From: Aquabacterium sp.
GTDB lineage: Bacteria; Pseudomonadota; Gammaproteobacteria; Burkholderiales; Burkholderiaceae_C
NCBI GenBank assembly: GCA_017989885.1
Contig: JAGNPA010000060.1
Coordinates: 1 to 8,473 of the forward strand
Direction of reading: 5' to 3'
DNA: 8,473 bases
The notes under the pieces are model-generated. The model ran no database searches, was not told the origin of the DNA, and was given only the letters and a program-made list of their open reading frames with translations. Position 1 is the stretch's first letter, and each line of letters begins with the position of its first letter. This document shows, piece by piece, positions 1 through 6,937 of the stretch. The position numbers were made by a program, and so were the translations under genes.

Positions 1-14
1 TCACGCGTGCGCAC

Positions 15-1085
15 TCACCCATGTCGATGCGTGTGGTGCGCATCGGGCACATGCGCGTGGGTATGACGCATGGGCTCATGTCGGTGAAGGTGACTGTGGG
101 GGCCTGACGGCATGGGGTCATGCGGGTGCAGGTGGTGGCCATCGTCATGCGTGTGCGCATGCTCGTGCGTCATCGCCTCGTGGTCATGCCTGTGGGCATG
201 GGTCTCCATGAGGTGCAGCGCGATGCCGGCCACCATCAGGACACTGGCCAGCATCAAGCCCCAACCGCCCGACCGGTCCCCGAGGACCCACGCCAAGGCC
301 GCGCCCACGAAGGGCGCAAAGGCGTACACGGACCCGGTGCGGGCGGCACCGAATGAACGCTGGGCCAACAGGTAAAAACGCAAGCTCAATCCATAGCCGG
401 CGGCCCCCACCAGCATCAGCCCCACGATGGCACCGAGTTGAGGGACAGGCTCGTGAGCCCACCAGGCCAAGGTCGCCGTCGCACACGAACCCAGCACACA
501 CTTGGCGACCACCACCTGCGCCGGGTCACGCTCGGCCAATGCGCGTGAGAGGGTGTTGTCGATGCCCCAGGCGGCCGTGGCAGCCAGCACCGCCAGCAGA
601 CCCCAGACGGAAGCCTGTCCGGCCTGACCCTGCAGACCTTGTTCCAGAACCAGGGCAACGCCGCCCGCCAACAGCAGCACGACCGCGCCCCACACCCGCC
701 GGCCCATGGCTTCGCCGTACCACCACCCGGCCAGCACGGCCGTGAACACAGCCTCCAGCGTGAGCATCAGCGAAGCGCCCGTGCCCGTCGTGTGCTGCAA
801 ACCCCACGCCAGCGCGACGGGGCCGATGACCGCACCAAAGCCGGCCATCCACACCAGGCGAGGCAGGTCCGCACGGTGCAGACGGGCCTCCTGGTCCGCC
901 GGACGACGCAGGGTGAGGCCCACCAAGGCCGCGCCCCCATACAGCAGGGCCGCCGTGGTGAAGGCCCCCAGGCCCGCCCCCCAGCGTTGCACCAAGGGCG
1001 TGCTGACCCCGAAGAGGAGCGCGGCCAGCAAGGCCAGCAGGCCACCCTTGAGGGCCGGCAGCTGGGCAAACCGGTCCGTCAGCAT
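15..1085 (-). CDS. EamA/DMT-family inner-membrane transporter with histidine-rich C-terminal tail
   Basis: This 356-residue protein has the two-repeat layout of the drug/metabolite transporter superfamily: hydrophobic EamA halves at about 13-147 and 160-292, fitting ten membrane helices. The segment around 95-126 (GLQHTTGTGASLMLTLE, then a GE pair at 124-125) is typical of EamA repeats. Residues 295-356 form an unusual hydrophilic tail with 23 histidines in HxHxHxH groups. In ten-helix DMT proteins both ends face the cytoplasm, so the tail probably binds metal there. The start is 4 bp after the stop of the preceding gene, with only a weak AAGTGA ribosome site, suggesting translational coupling. 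It is the last gene of the cluster; the stop is TGA at 15-17. Family assignment is secure. A role in exporting a divalent metal such as Ni, Co or Zn is inferred from the tail and the RND neighbours. EamA proteins more often export amino acids or metabolites, so the substrate is uncertain. Confidence 0.93.
   Translation of the reverse strand: MLTDRFAQLPALKGGLLALLAALLFGVSTPLVQRWGAGLGAFTTAALLYGGAALVGLTLRRPADQEARLHRADLPRLVWMAGFGAVIGPVALAWGLQHTTGTGASLMLTLEAVFTAVLAGWWYGEAMGRRVWGAVVLLLAGGVALVLEQGLQGQAGQASVWGLLAVLAATAAWGIDNTLSRALAERDPAQVVVAKCVLGSCATATLAWWAHEPVPQLGAIVGLMLVGAAGYGLSLRFYLLAQRSFGAARTGSVYAFAPFVGAALAWVLGDRSGGWGLMLASVLMVAGIALHLMETHAHRHDHEAMTHEHAHTHDDGHHLHPHDPMPSGPHSHLHRHEPMRHTHAHVPDAHHTHRHG
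18..203 (-). repeat. Histidine-repeat coding tract in the DMT transporter tail
   Basis: This tract encodes residues 295-356 of the DMT transporter. Histidines fall in six clusters beginning at residues 296, 307, 317, 330, 341 and 350, so the spacing is about 9 to 13 residues. Most clusters read HxHxHxH, separated by short linkers such as EAMT, DDG, EPMR and VPDA. CAT and CAC codons are mixed, so it is a degenerate repeat, not a recent exact expansion. Confidence 0.85.
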
Positions 1086-1089
1086 GGGA

Positions 1090-1473
1090 TCACTTGACGT
1101 TGAAGCGCACGGTGACGGTTCTGCCAGCCACGTTGTTCAGCACCGCCACCACCTTGGCACCTGGGCTGAGCACCACGCCGGCGGCGACCAGCTTGTTGTC
1201 ACCGGCAGGCTTGAGGTCGGCTTCGGCTTTCTGGCCCTTGTTCAAGATGGTGAGCTTGCCGCTGATGCCCTGTGAGGGCAAGGGCTTGCCATGGTCCACC
1301 AGGTAGAGCGTGGCGCCATCAGCCTGCGACACCAGCTCGAAGTTGACGTCGTGGGCGACCTGCACGATGCCGCCATGCGCGGCCTTGGCGTCGCCGTGGG
1401 CCGCAGCAGGATGGGCAACCAGAACACAGCAGGCCAGCAAGGTGAGTTGGCGAAGGATTTTCAGCAATGACAT
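1090..1473 (-). CDS. Small secreted HGG-motif protein of a metal-efflux cluster (paralogue of the preceding gene product)
   Basis: This 127-residue protein begins with a signal peptide (residues 1-25: LLKILRQL, a hydrophobic core, then HPAAA). The best cleavage site is AAA|H, giving a mature periplasmic protein of about 102 residues that starts with His26. The mature part looks like a small beta-rich domain: AHGG at 32-35, FELV at 45-48, VDH at 59-61, LKPAGDN at 87-93 and VRFNVK at 122-127. These landmarks line up with the 159-residue protein encoded just upstream, so the two are paralogues. Candidate metal ligands are H26, H33, H41 and H61. The start at 1473 is supported by CAGGAG six bases upstream. 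I do not recognise a named family. A periplasmic metal-binding or chaperone role is inferred from the neighbours and conserved histidines. The stop lies 4 bp before the DMT gene. Confidence 0.87.
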   Translation of the reverse strand: MSLLKILRQLTLLACCVLVAHPAAAHGDAKAAHGGIVQVAHDVNFELVSQADGATLYLVDHGKPLPSQGISGKLTILNKGQKAEADLKPAGDNKLVAAGVVLSPGAKVVAVLNNVAGRTVTVRFNVK

Positions 1474-1479
1474 GGATGA

Positions 1480-1485
1480 CTCCTG
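1480..1485 (-). promoter_or_regulatory. Ribosome binding site CAGGAG for the 127-residue protein
   Basis: CAGGAG on the minus strand sits six bases before the ATG at 1471-1473 and fixes the start. It lies in a 42-bp gap after the preceding stop; I see no hairpin in that gap that would end transcription. Confidence 0.7.
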
Positions 1486-1515
1486 TAGGGGGGCATGAAA
1501 AGAAAAAAGCGGGCA

Positions 1516-1995
1516 TCAGTGACGGTGTGCACGCAGTGAAGGCGACGGGTGAGCAGACTCGTCTCCCCCGACCTTCACCGGGAAGCGCGCCTGCTGGGGT
1601 GCCTGACCGGGCAGCTGAACCTCCACCTCCCACTCGGGTGAGGTTTGCGCGCCTGGCCTGAGGCGCCCGCTCAGCGCGTTCTCACCTGCAGGCAGCAGGG
1701 CTGCGATCTGGGACCCTTTGCCCGGCCCACCGAGGACCCGGCCCTTGGCGCCACGGGTGGGGATGGCCTGCCCGGCATGGTCCGTCACATACACCCTGAC
1801 GGTGCTCTGCCCAGTATGGGCTTTGTCGGCGGACTGCACCAGCTCCAGGTGATAGGGTCCGGCCATGCGCAAGGTCCCGCCATGAGGCGCCGTTTGCGCA
1901 TCCAGGTAGGCATTGTCATGCGCTTGCACCCAGGGTGCGAAGGCACTGCCCAGCGTCAAGGTGAGGCCGGCCAGCCACAGTCTCCGTGATCTCAT
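1516..1995 (-). CDS. Secreted HGG-motif protein with histidine-containing C-terminus, metal-efflux cluster
   Basis: This 159-residue protein has a clear signal peptide: MRSRR, a hydrophobic stretch to about residue 20, then PWVQA with cleavage VQA|H predicted. The mature protein begins with His26. Landmarks are PHGG at 37-40, LELV at 50-53, VTDH at 70-73, LPAGENAL at 101-108 and ARFPVK at 136-141, matching in order those of the 127-residue protein downstream. A C-terminal extension (about 142-159, ending LRAHRH) adds H149, H157 and H159, which the shorter paralogue lacks. The start at 1995 is supported by AAAGGAG six bases upstream. It follows the RND pump gene by 36 bp. I do not know a characterised member of this family. 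A periplasmic metal-binding function is inferred from secretion, histidines and context; a structural or assembly role with the pump is also possible. Confidence 0.88.
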   Translation of the reverse strand: MRSRRLWLAGLTLTLGSAFAPWVQAHDNAYLDAQTAPHGGTLRMAGPYHLELVQSADKAHTGQSTVRVYVTDHAGQAIPTRGAKGRVLGGPGKGSQIAALLPAGENALSGRLRPGAQTSPEWEVEVQLPGQAPQQARFPVKVGGDESAHPSPSLRAHRH

Positions 1996-2001
1996 GTGCG
2001 A

Positions 2002-2008
2002 CTCCTTT
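2002..2008 (-). promoter_or_regulatory. Strong ribosome binding site AAAGGAG for the 159-residue protein
   Basis: AAAGGAG on the minus strand lies six bases before the ATG at 1993-1995, in the 36-bp gap after the pump gene. It is the most consensus-like ribosome site in the cluster, suggesting the small secreted protein is translated well, independently of the pump. Confidence 0.75.
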
Positions 2009-2031
2009 CGTCAGTCCTGATCAGACAGGGT

Positions 2032-5000
2032 TCAGAACCCATCGGCTTGTTCCATCTCCAGCAGCTTGTCCAAGGGCCGCCGCCCGAGCAGCCAGAACAG
2101 CAGCGGCGTCAGCACGGTGTCCAGCAGCGTGGAGCTGACCAGCCCGCCGAAGATGACCACCGCCACCGGGTGCAGGATCTCCTTGCCGGGCGCATCGGCC
2201 GCCAGCAGCAGCGGGGTCAGGGCGAAGGCCGCGACCAGAGCCGTCATCAGCACCGGCGTGAGACGCTCCAGCGAGCCACGCACGATCATGGCCTGGCCGA
2301 AGGTTTCCCCCTCGACGCGGCACAGGTTGATGTAGTGGCTGATCTTGAGGATGCCGTTGCGTGTGGCAATGCCGGCCAGCGTGATGAAGCCCACCATGGT
2401 GGCCACCGACAGGCTCACGCCGGCCAGCCACATGGCGATCACGCTGCCAATGAGCGCCAGCGGGATGTTCGCCATGATGATGCCGGCCAGCACGGCCGAG
2501 CGGTAGCGCGAGTAAAGCACCAGGAACATCATCGACAGCGAGATCAGCGACAGCCCGACGATGAGCTGCGTCGCCTGCTCCTGAGCCTGGAACTGCCCTT
2601 CCAGACTGATGAAGCTGCCCGTCGGCAAGGCCGTCTCGTCGATCACCTGGCGGATGTCACCGATCACGCGGCCCATGTCCGAGCCATCGGTGTTGGCGTA
2701 GACCACGATGCGGCGCCGCCCGTTCTCCCGACCGATCTGGTTGGGGCCGTCGGATTCTTCCACCGTTGCGAAGCTGGACACGGGCAGGCGCCCGGCGGGC
2801 GTGTCCACCAGTGTGCGGGCCAGGTCCTGCGGGCTGCGCCGGTCGTCGGGCAGGCGCAGCACCAGCTCGTAGCGCTTGTTGCCATCGACCAGCTGCGCGC
2901 CGTGGGCGCCATCGGTCAGGGCCTGCAGCACGCGGATGGCCTCGCCGGGCGCAAGCCCTGTCTGCGCCAGGCGTTGCGGGTCCAGGCGCACCATGATCTG
3001 CGGGATCAGCACCTGCTTTTCCACCGTCAGGTCCACCAGGCCCGGGATGCCCGACAGACGCTGTCGCATCTGCTCGGCCAAGCCACGCAGGGTGTCGGTG
3101 TCGTCCCCGTGGATCTTCACAGCGATCTGCGCCCGCACTCCGGACAGCAGGTGATCCAGCCGGTGCGAAATCGGCTGGCCGATGGCCACCTGGGCCGGCA
3201 GCGACGCGAGCTGAGCGCGGATCTGGGCCATCACCTGCTCGCGGTCCACGGACTCGCCATCGCGGCGCAGGTCCACATCGATCTCGGCCGAGTGCACGCC
3301 CTCGGCATGTTCGTCCATCTCGGCGCGGCCGGTGCGGCGTCCGACCTGGGTCACCCCCGGCACGTCGACGATGAGCTGCTCGGCCAGGGCGCCCATGCGG
3401 TTGGCCTCGGCCAGTGAGGTGCCCGGATTGAACATCAGCGACAGCACCAGCGAGCCTTCGTTGAAGGCCGGCAGGAAAGCCCGCGGGAAGTAAGGCACGC
3501 TGGCCACGGCCAGACCCACGGCCACCACCGCCAGGGCGATCAGCTGCTTGGCGCGGGGGAACGACCAGGCCAGCACCCGCGCATCCCAGCGCTTGAGGCG
3601 ACTCACCAGGGGGCTGTCGCCATGGTCCAGGCGCTTCATGCCGGGCAGCAGCAGGCTGCACAGCACAGGCGTGACCGTCATGGACACCAGCATCGACGCC
3701 AGGATGGAGACGATGTAGGCAATGCCCAGCGGCGAGAACAAACGCCCCTCGATGCCCGGCAAGGCGAACAGCGGCACGAACACCAGCACCACGATGACGG
3801 TGGCGTAGACGATGCCCGATCGCACCTCGACACTGGCCTGGAGCACCACGTCCAGCCAGGGTCGAGGCTGGGCCAGGGCGCGGTTTTCCTTCATGCGGCG
3901 CAGGATGTTCTCGACATCGACCACCGCATCGTCCACCAGCTCGCCAATGGCAATCGCCAACCCGCCCAGCGTCATCACGTTGATGGACTGGTCCAGCAAC
4001 CTGAACACCAAGGCGGTGACGGCCAGCGACAAGGGAATGGCAATCAGCGAGATCAGCGTGGTGCGTGCCGACAGCAGGAAGGCGAACAGCACGATGGCCA
4101 CCATGATGGCGCCGTCACGCAGGGCCTCGGTCACGTTGCCGATGGAGGCATCGATGAAGTCGGCCTGCCGAAACAGCACCTGCGGCGCAGACAAGCCCGC
4201 CGGCAACCCGGACTTGAGTTCGAGCAGCGCCGCTTCGATCTGGCGCGTGATCGCGACGGTATCGGCCGCCGGCTGCTTTTGCACGCTGACGATCACGGCC
4301 GGCTGGCCCTGATAGCCCGCGTCGCCCCGCTTGAGCGCGGCGGCGAAGCGCACCTCGGCCACCTGGTGCAGCAGCACCGAGCGCCCGTCCTTCCACGCCA
4401 CGGCCACCTGCTGCAGGTCCTCGACGCGGTTGGTGCGGCCGATGTGCCGGATCAGGTACTCGCGGCTGTGGCGGTCAATGAAACCGCCGCCGGCGTTGGC
4501 GGAAAAGCCTTGCAGTGCCTGCTCGATCTGCGTGAGCGACACCCCGATCTGGGCCATGCGGGTGGGGTCGGGCTCCACACGCAACTGCCGCACTTCCCCA
4601 CCGATCGGGATCACCTGAGAGACGCCGGGAATCGCCAGCAGGCGCGGGCGCAACACGAAGTCCGCATACTCGCGCGCCTGCATGGGTGTCGCACTCGGCT
4701 TGGTGCCCTGCGCTTGGGACAGCGGCAAGGCAATCAGCATGACCTCCCCCATGATGGAAGAGACCGGTCCCATGCTGGGCGTGACACCTTGCGGGAGTTG
4801 CTCACGCAACTGCACCAGGCGCTCGCTCACGAGCTGGCGGTTGCGGTAGATGTCGGTGCCCCAGTCAAACTCGGCATAGACCACTGAGAGGCCCACGCCC
4901 GAGGTGGAACGCACGCGGGTCACCCCCGGCATGCCGTTGAGCGCCGTCTCGATGGGGAAGCTGACGAGTTGCTCGACCTCTTCCGGGGCCATGCCGCCGG

Positions 5001-5157
5001 CCTCGCTCAAGACCGTCACCACCGGTTTGTTGAGGTCGGGGAAGACATCGACCGGTGTGCGCCAGGCGGTCATCGCCCCGTAAACCAGAAGCAGCGCGGC
5101 GAAGGCCAGCACGAAGGGCCGGTTGTGCAGGCTGTGTCGGACGATCCAATTGAACAT
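2032..5157 (-). CDS. Heavy-metal efflux RND pump, CzcA/CusA family inner-membrane subunit
   Basis: At 1041 residues this has the usual length of an RND pump. Twelve membrane helices can be placed: one at about 12-31, five between 340 and 500, one at 537-553 and five between 865 and 1023, with two large periplasmic porter regions between. Family landmarks include the start [16 protein letters not shown] at 37-42, [10 protein letters not shown] at 77-86 and ATRNGIL at 931-937. Helix 4 carries [15 protein letters not shown] at 403-417; D409, D410 and E416 fit the proton-relay positions. As recalled, CzcA has D in place of A403 and CusA has DAA in place of D409-D410-A411, so this protein fits neither exactly. 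It resembles the type I associate with nickel pumps of cyanobacteria (HME5), an inference. H669 falls where CusA has a copper-binding Met (M672). GGAG lies five bases before the start. It would export divalent metal in exchange for protons. Confidence 0.97.
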   Translation of the reverse strand: MFNWIVRHSLHNRPFVLAFAALLLVYGAMTAWRTPVDVFPDLNKPVVTVLSEAGGMAPEEVEQLVSFPIETALNGMPGVTRVRSTSGVGLSVVYAEFDWGTDIYRNRQLVSERLVQLREQLPQGVTPSMGPVSSIMGEVMLIALPLSQAQGTKPSATPMQAREYADFVLRPRLLAIPGVSQVIPIGGEVRQLRVEPDPTRMAQIGVSLTQIEQALQGFSANAGGGFIDRHSREYLIRHIGRTNRVEDLQQVAVAWKDGRSVLLHQVAEVRFAAALKRGDAGYQGQPAVIVSVQKQPAADTVAITRQIEAALLELKSGLPAGLSAPQVLFRQADFIDASIGNVTEALRDGAIMVAIVLFAFLLSARTTLISLIAIPLSLAVTALVFRLLDQSINVMTLGGLAIAIGELVDDAVVDVENILRRMKENRALAQPRPWLDVVLQASVEVRSGIVYATVIVVLVFVPLFALPGIEGRLFSPLGIAYIVSILASMLVSMTVTPVLCSLLLPGMKRLDHGDSPLVSRLKRWDARVLAWSFPRAKQLIALAVVAVGLAVASVPYFPRAFLPAFNEGSLVLSLMFNPGTSLAEANRMGALAEQLIVDVPGVTQVGRRTGRAEMDEHAEGVHSAEIDVDLRRDGESVDREQVMAQIRAQLASLPAQVAIGQPISHRLDHLLSGVRAQIAVKIHGDDTDTLRGLAEQMRQRLSGIPGLVDLTVEKQVLIPQIMVRLDPQRLAQTGLAPGEAIRVLQALTDGAHGAQLVDGNKRYELVLRLPDDRRSPQDLARTLVDTPAGRLPVSSFATVEESDGPNQIGRENGRRRIVVYANTDGSDMGRVIGDIRQVIDETALPTGSFISLEGQFQAQEQATQLIVGLSLISLSMMFLVLYSRYRSAVLAGIIMANIPLALIGSVIAMWLAGVSLSVATMVGFITLAGIATRNGILKISHYINLCRVEGETFGQAMIVRGSLERLTPVLMTALVAAFALTPLLLAADAPGKEILHPVAVVIFGGLVSSTLLDTVLTPLLFWLLGRRPLDKLLEMEQADGF

Positions 5158-5168
5158 GGTGACTCCGA

Positions 5169-6320
5169 TCAGCGAATCTGCGCCACCAGGGCGGCGCCTT
5201 GCACCACCACGCGGTTGTCAGCCGCCAGGCCCTGGGTCACGAGCACGCGCTGGTTGTCGAGCGCCTGCACGCGCACCGGTTGCGGCACGTAGCGTTCGGC
5301 CGAGGTCTTGATCCACACCACCGGCTCGTTGGCGGGGTTGCGCACCACGGCCTCGGCGGGCAGCACGATGCCCTGACGGCGCTCGCTCAGACTGGCCACA
5401 ACGGTGACGGTTTGGCCCAGCGCCAAAGGGGTCGCGCCTGGCGCAGACTGCACGCGGAAGGTGATGGGCAGCACACCGTCGCGCAGGGCACGTGCGGCAC
5501 CGAGCGGCTTGAGCGTCACGCCCTGCACGCCTTGCAGCGTCGCCGAGGCCAGGCGTGTGCTCAGGCTGACATCGGCCGTGGTGGCCTCCACCAGCCATTG
5601 CGAGGGGTTCACCACCTCGGCCAGCACCTGCTGGCTGTCCACGATCTGGCCGGCCTTGAGCTCGGTGCGCGCCAGCACGCCGTTCACGGGCGCCCGCAAG
5701 GGTTCACGCGCGCTCAGGCTGGTGGCAATGCTTTGTTCGCGTTGCGCCAGCGAGGCGGCTTCGATGCGGGCTGCGTCGATGTCCTTGCGCGGCACCGTCC
5801 CCTCCAACGATTGCAGTCTTTGCAGGCGTTGTTCAGCCAGCACGCGTGCGGCACGCAATTCACTGCGCTGCGACTGCTGTGCCGCCAGCGCGTAGGGATC
5901 CGCGTGGTGACGCACCCAGGCCAGCACCTCACCCTGCTTGACGGCTTGGCCAGCCACGGGCAGACCGCGCGGCCCCGGCTCAATGCGCCCCCCATGCACC
6001 GACTGGATCAAGCCGCTCGCATTCGGATCGGCGATCACCCGGGCGGGCAGCTCAACCGTGGCCGACGCCTCACTCACGGGTGCCAGCACCGTGCGCAAAC
6101 CCATGCGACGCTGCGCCAGCTTCGGAATGTGAACGCTGCCATCGGGCAACCTGGCCAGCCCACTGGCGCTGGGGGCGGCGGCGGTGTCCAGGTGCTCACC
6201 GTTGGGGCCATGCGCCCCCGGCCCCGCCCAGGCGAACGAGGCCGCCATCAGGGACAGGACCCAGGCGGTGCGTCGGATGGGCGGCAGGGTCTGCAGCCTC
6301 AGGCTCAGGATGTTTTTCAT
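5169..6320 (-). CDS. Periplasmic adaptor (membrane fusion protein) of the HME-RND pump, CzcB/HlyD type
   Basis: This 383-residue adaptor links the RND pump to the outer-membrane channel. A signal peptide covers residues 1-32, with cleavage probably at WA|GP. Next come the motif [13 protein letters not shown] (33-45), a segment [15 protein letters not shown] (63-77) common in metal adaptors, a lipoyl/barrel-sandwich half around 105-140, a helical hairpin at about 143-205 and the second lipoyl half near 206-238. Beta-barrel and membrane-proximal regions follow to the end ([17 protein letters not shown] near 321-337). The frame stays open upstream, but the start at 6320 is preferred: it overlaps the previous stop in ATGA, has GGGAG seven bases upstream, and opens directly onto a signal peptide. 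The pump gene begins 11 bp after its stop. The 33-45 histidine motif also occurs unchanged in the protein encoded immediately upstream, suggesting a metal-handling role at the N-terminus. Confidence 0.95.
   Translation of the reverse strand: MKNILSLRLQTLPPIRRTAWVLSLMAASFAWAGPGAHGPNGEHLDTAAAPSASGLARLPDGSVHIPKLAQRRMGLRTVLAPVSEASATVELPARVIADPNASGLIQSVHGGRIEPGPRGLPVAGQAVKQGEVLAWVRHHADPYALAAQQSQRSELRAARVLAEQRLQRLQSLEGTVPRKDIDAARIEAASLAQREQSIATSLSAREPLRAPVNGVLARTELKAGQIVDSQQVLAEVVNPSQWLVEATTADVSLSTRLASATLQGVQGVTLKPLGAARALRDGVLPITFRVQSAPGATPLALGQTVTVVASLSERRQGIVLPAEAVVRNPANEPVVWIKTSAERYVPQPVRVQALDNQRVLVTQGLAADNRVVVQGAALVAQIR
6186..6230 (-). other. Conserved histidine motif of the adaptor (first copy of a two-gene motif)
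   Basis: These 15 codons encode [15 protein letters not shown] at adaptor residues 31-45, just at and after the predicted signal cleavage site. The same 15 residues are encoded at 6797-6841 in the gene upstream; ten codons differ, all synonymously. H37, E42, H43 and D45 are potential metal ligands. Confidence 0.85.
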
Positions 6321-6937
6321 GCTGGCTCTCCCTTGCCAGGCTTGCGGATCCACACGGCCGCCAGCGCGGCCACGGCCAGGCCCAGGGCCGTCCAGATCAA
6401 CCACCGAACCCAGAGGGGCCAGGTGTGATCACCGTGGTCGTCATGCGCCGACTCAAGGGGGGGCGTGCCCACCTGCAGCACCGCGTCCAGCAGGTCGCTG
6501 TCTTCCCCGGCCGTCACCGTGATGACCAGGGCGTGCTCACCCGGCTGGCTCAGCAACGTGAGCAAGGCCGCGTCGTCCACGGCGTAGTCACCCAGATCGG
6601 CATGAAAGCGTGCCTGGGCTTTGGCGTTGCCCGAAGCCACCTCCACCGTGGCCTGGCGCACCGGCTCGTTGGTCTCAAAGCGGTCGATGAGCAGGGACAG
6701 CTCACCGCCCTGCAACCGACCGACCACCTCAAACAGCTCGGTTTGGGCCTCGAAGTGGGGGGCGGCGTCGGCGGTCGCGTTGGACGTGGTCGGTCCATCG
6801 AGGTGTTCGCCATTGGGCCCGTGCGCGCCAGGCCCTGCCCAGACGGGCATCAGCCAGGAGGAGAGCATCAAGGCCAAGGTGCCAAGCCCCCTGCGCCAGC
6901 TTGAAGGGGCGTGTGCGTCAACGTGTGTGTGTGTCAT
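6317..6937 (-). CDS. Membrane-anchored periplasmic accessory protein of the metal RND system, function unknown
   Basis: This 206-residue protein has an N-terminal signal sequence or anchor (hydrophobic about 18-34), the motif [13 protein letters not shown] at 35-47, and a beta-rich region at about 66-156 (LFEVVGRLQGGELSLLIDRF, TNEPVRQATVEV, PGEHALVITVTAG). A histidine/aspartate cluster AHDDHGDH (164-171) leads straight into a membrane helix (about 173-194) and a short basic tail, so the body should face the periplasm. From memory, a similar domain occurs at the N-terminus of some longer HlyD-type metal adaptors; here it would be a separate gene beside a shorter adaptor. The start at 6937 is chosen because it forms an ATGA overlap with the channel gene and has AAGGG eight bases upstream; the stop overlaps the adaptor start in the same way. 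No enzymatic motif is visible. It probably delivers metal to, or stabilises, the efflux complex, which is an inference. Confidence 0.88.
   Translation of the reverse strand: MTHTHVDAHAPSSWRRGLGTLALMLSSWLMPVWAGPGAHGPNGEHLDGPTTSNATADAAPHFEAQTELFEVVGRLQGGELSLLIDRFETNEPVRQATVEVASGNAKAQARFHADLGDYAVDDAALLTLLSQPGEHALVITVTAGEDSDLLDAVLQVGTPPLESAHDDHGDHTWPLWVRWLIWTALGLAVAALAAVWIRKPGKGEPA
6328..6332 (-). promoter_or_regulatory. Ribosome binding site GGGAG that sets the adaptor start
   Basis: GGGAG on the minus strand lies seven bases before the ATG at 6318-6320, inside the end of the preceding gene. The adaptor frame stays open further upstream, so this site together with the ATGA overlap decides the start. 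Confidence 0.65.
6797..6841 (-). other. Conserved histidine motif of the 206-residue protein (second copy of a two-gene motif)
   Basis: These 15 codons encode [15 protein letters not shown] at residues 33-47, identical to adaptor residues 31-45. In both proteins it follows the signal sequence, and 10 of 15 codons differ between the copies, which argues for selection on the peptide. Confidence 0.85.
6923..6934. repeat. Dinucleotide tract (GT)6 at the start of the 206-residue gene
   Basis: Twelve bases of alternating GT on the plus strand read (AC)6 on the minus strand. They encode the THTH residues right after the start codon of the 206-residue protein; the stop codon of the channel gene (6934-6936) touches the tract. 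Confidence 0.8.

Noticed and set aside
2017..2024. CTGATCAG palindrome between pump and 159-residue gene as a terminator
   Set aside because: Only 8 bp, no loop of useful size and no T-run after it.
1996..3417. Plus-strand open frame of 473 codons opposite the pump gene
   Set aside because: It is rich in Q, H, R and A with no domain features, and lies fully antisense to a clear RND gene; such frames are a by-product of high GC content.
3622..4887. Plus-strand open frame of 421 codons opposite the pump gene
   Set aside because: Same low-complexity composition, antisense to conserved pump sequence; treated as a shadow.
6321..6404. Upstream extension of the adaptor to an ATG at 6404
   Set aside because: It would put a glycine/arginine-rich stretch ahead of the signal peptide and overlap the preceding gene by 88 bp.
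5199..6428. Plus-strand open frame of 409 codons opposite the adaptor gene
   Set aside because: No recognisable domain; the minus strand here encodes a well-formed adaptor.
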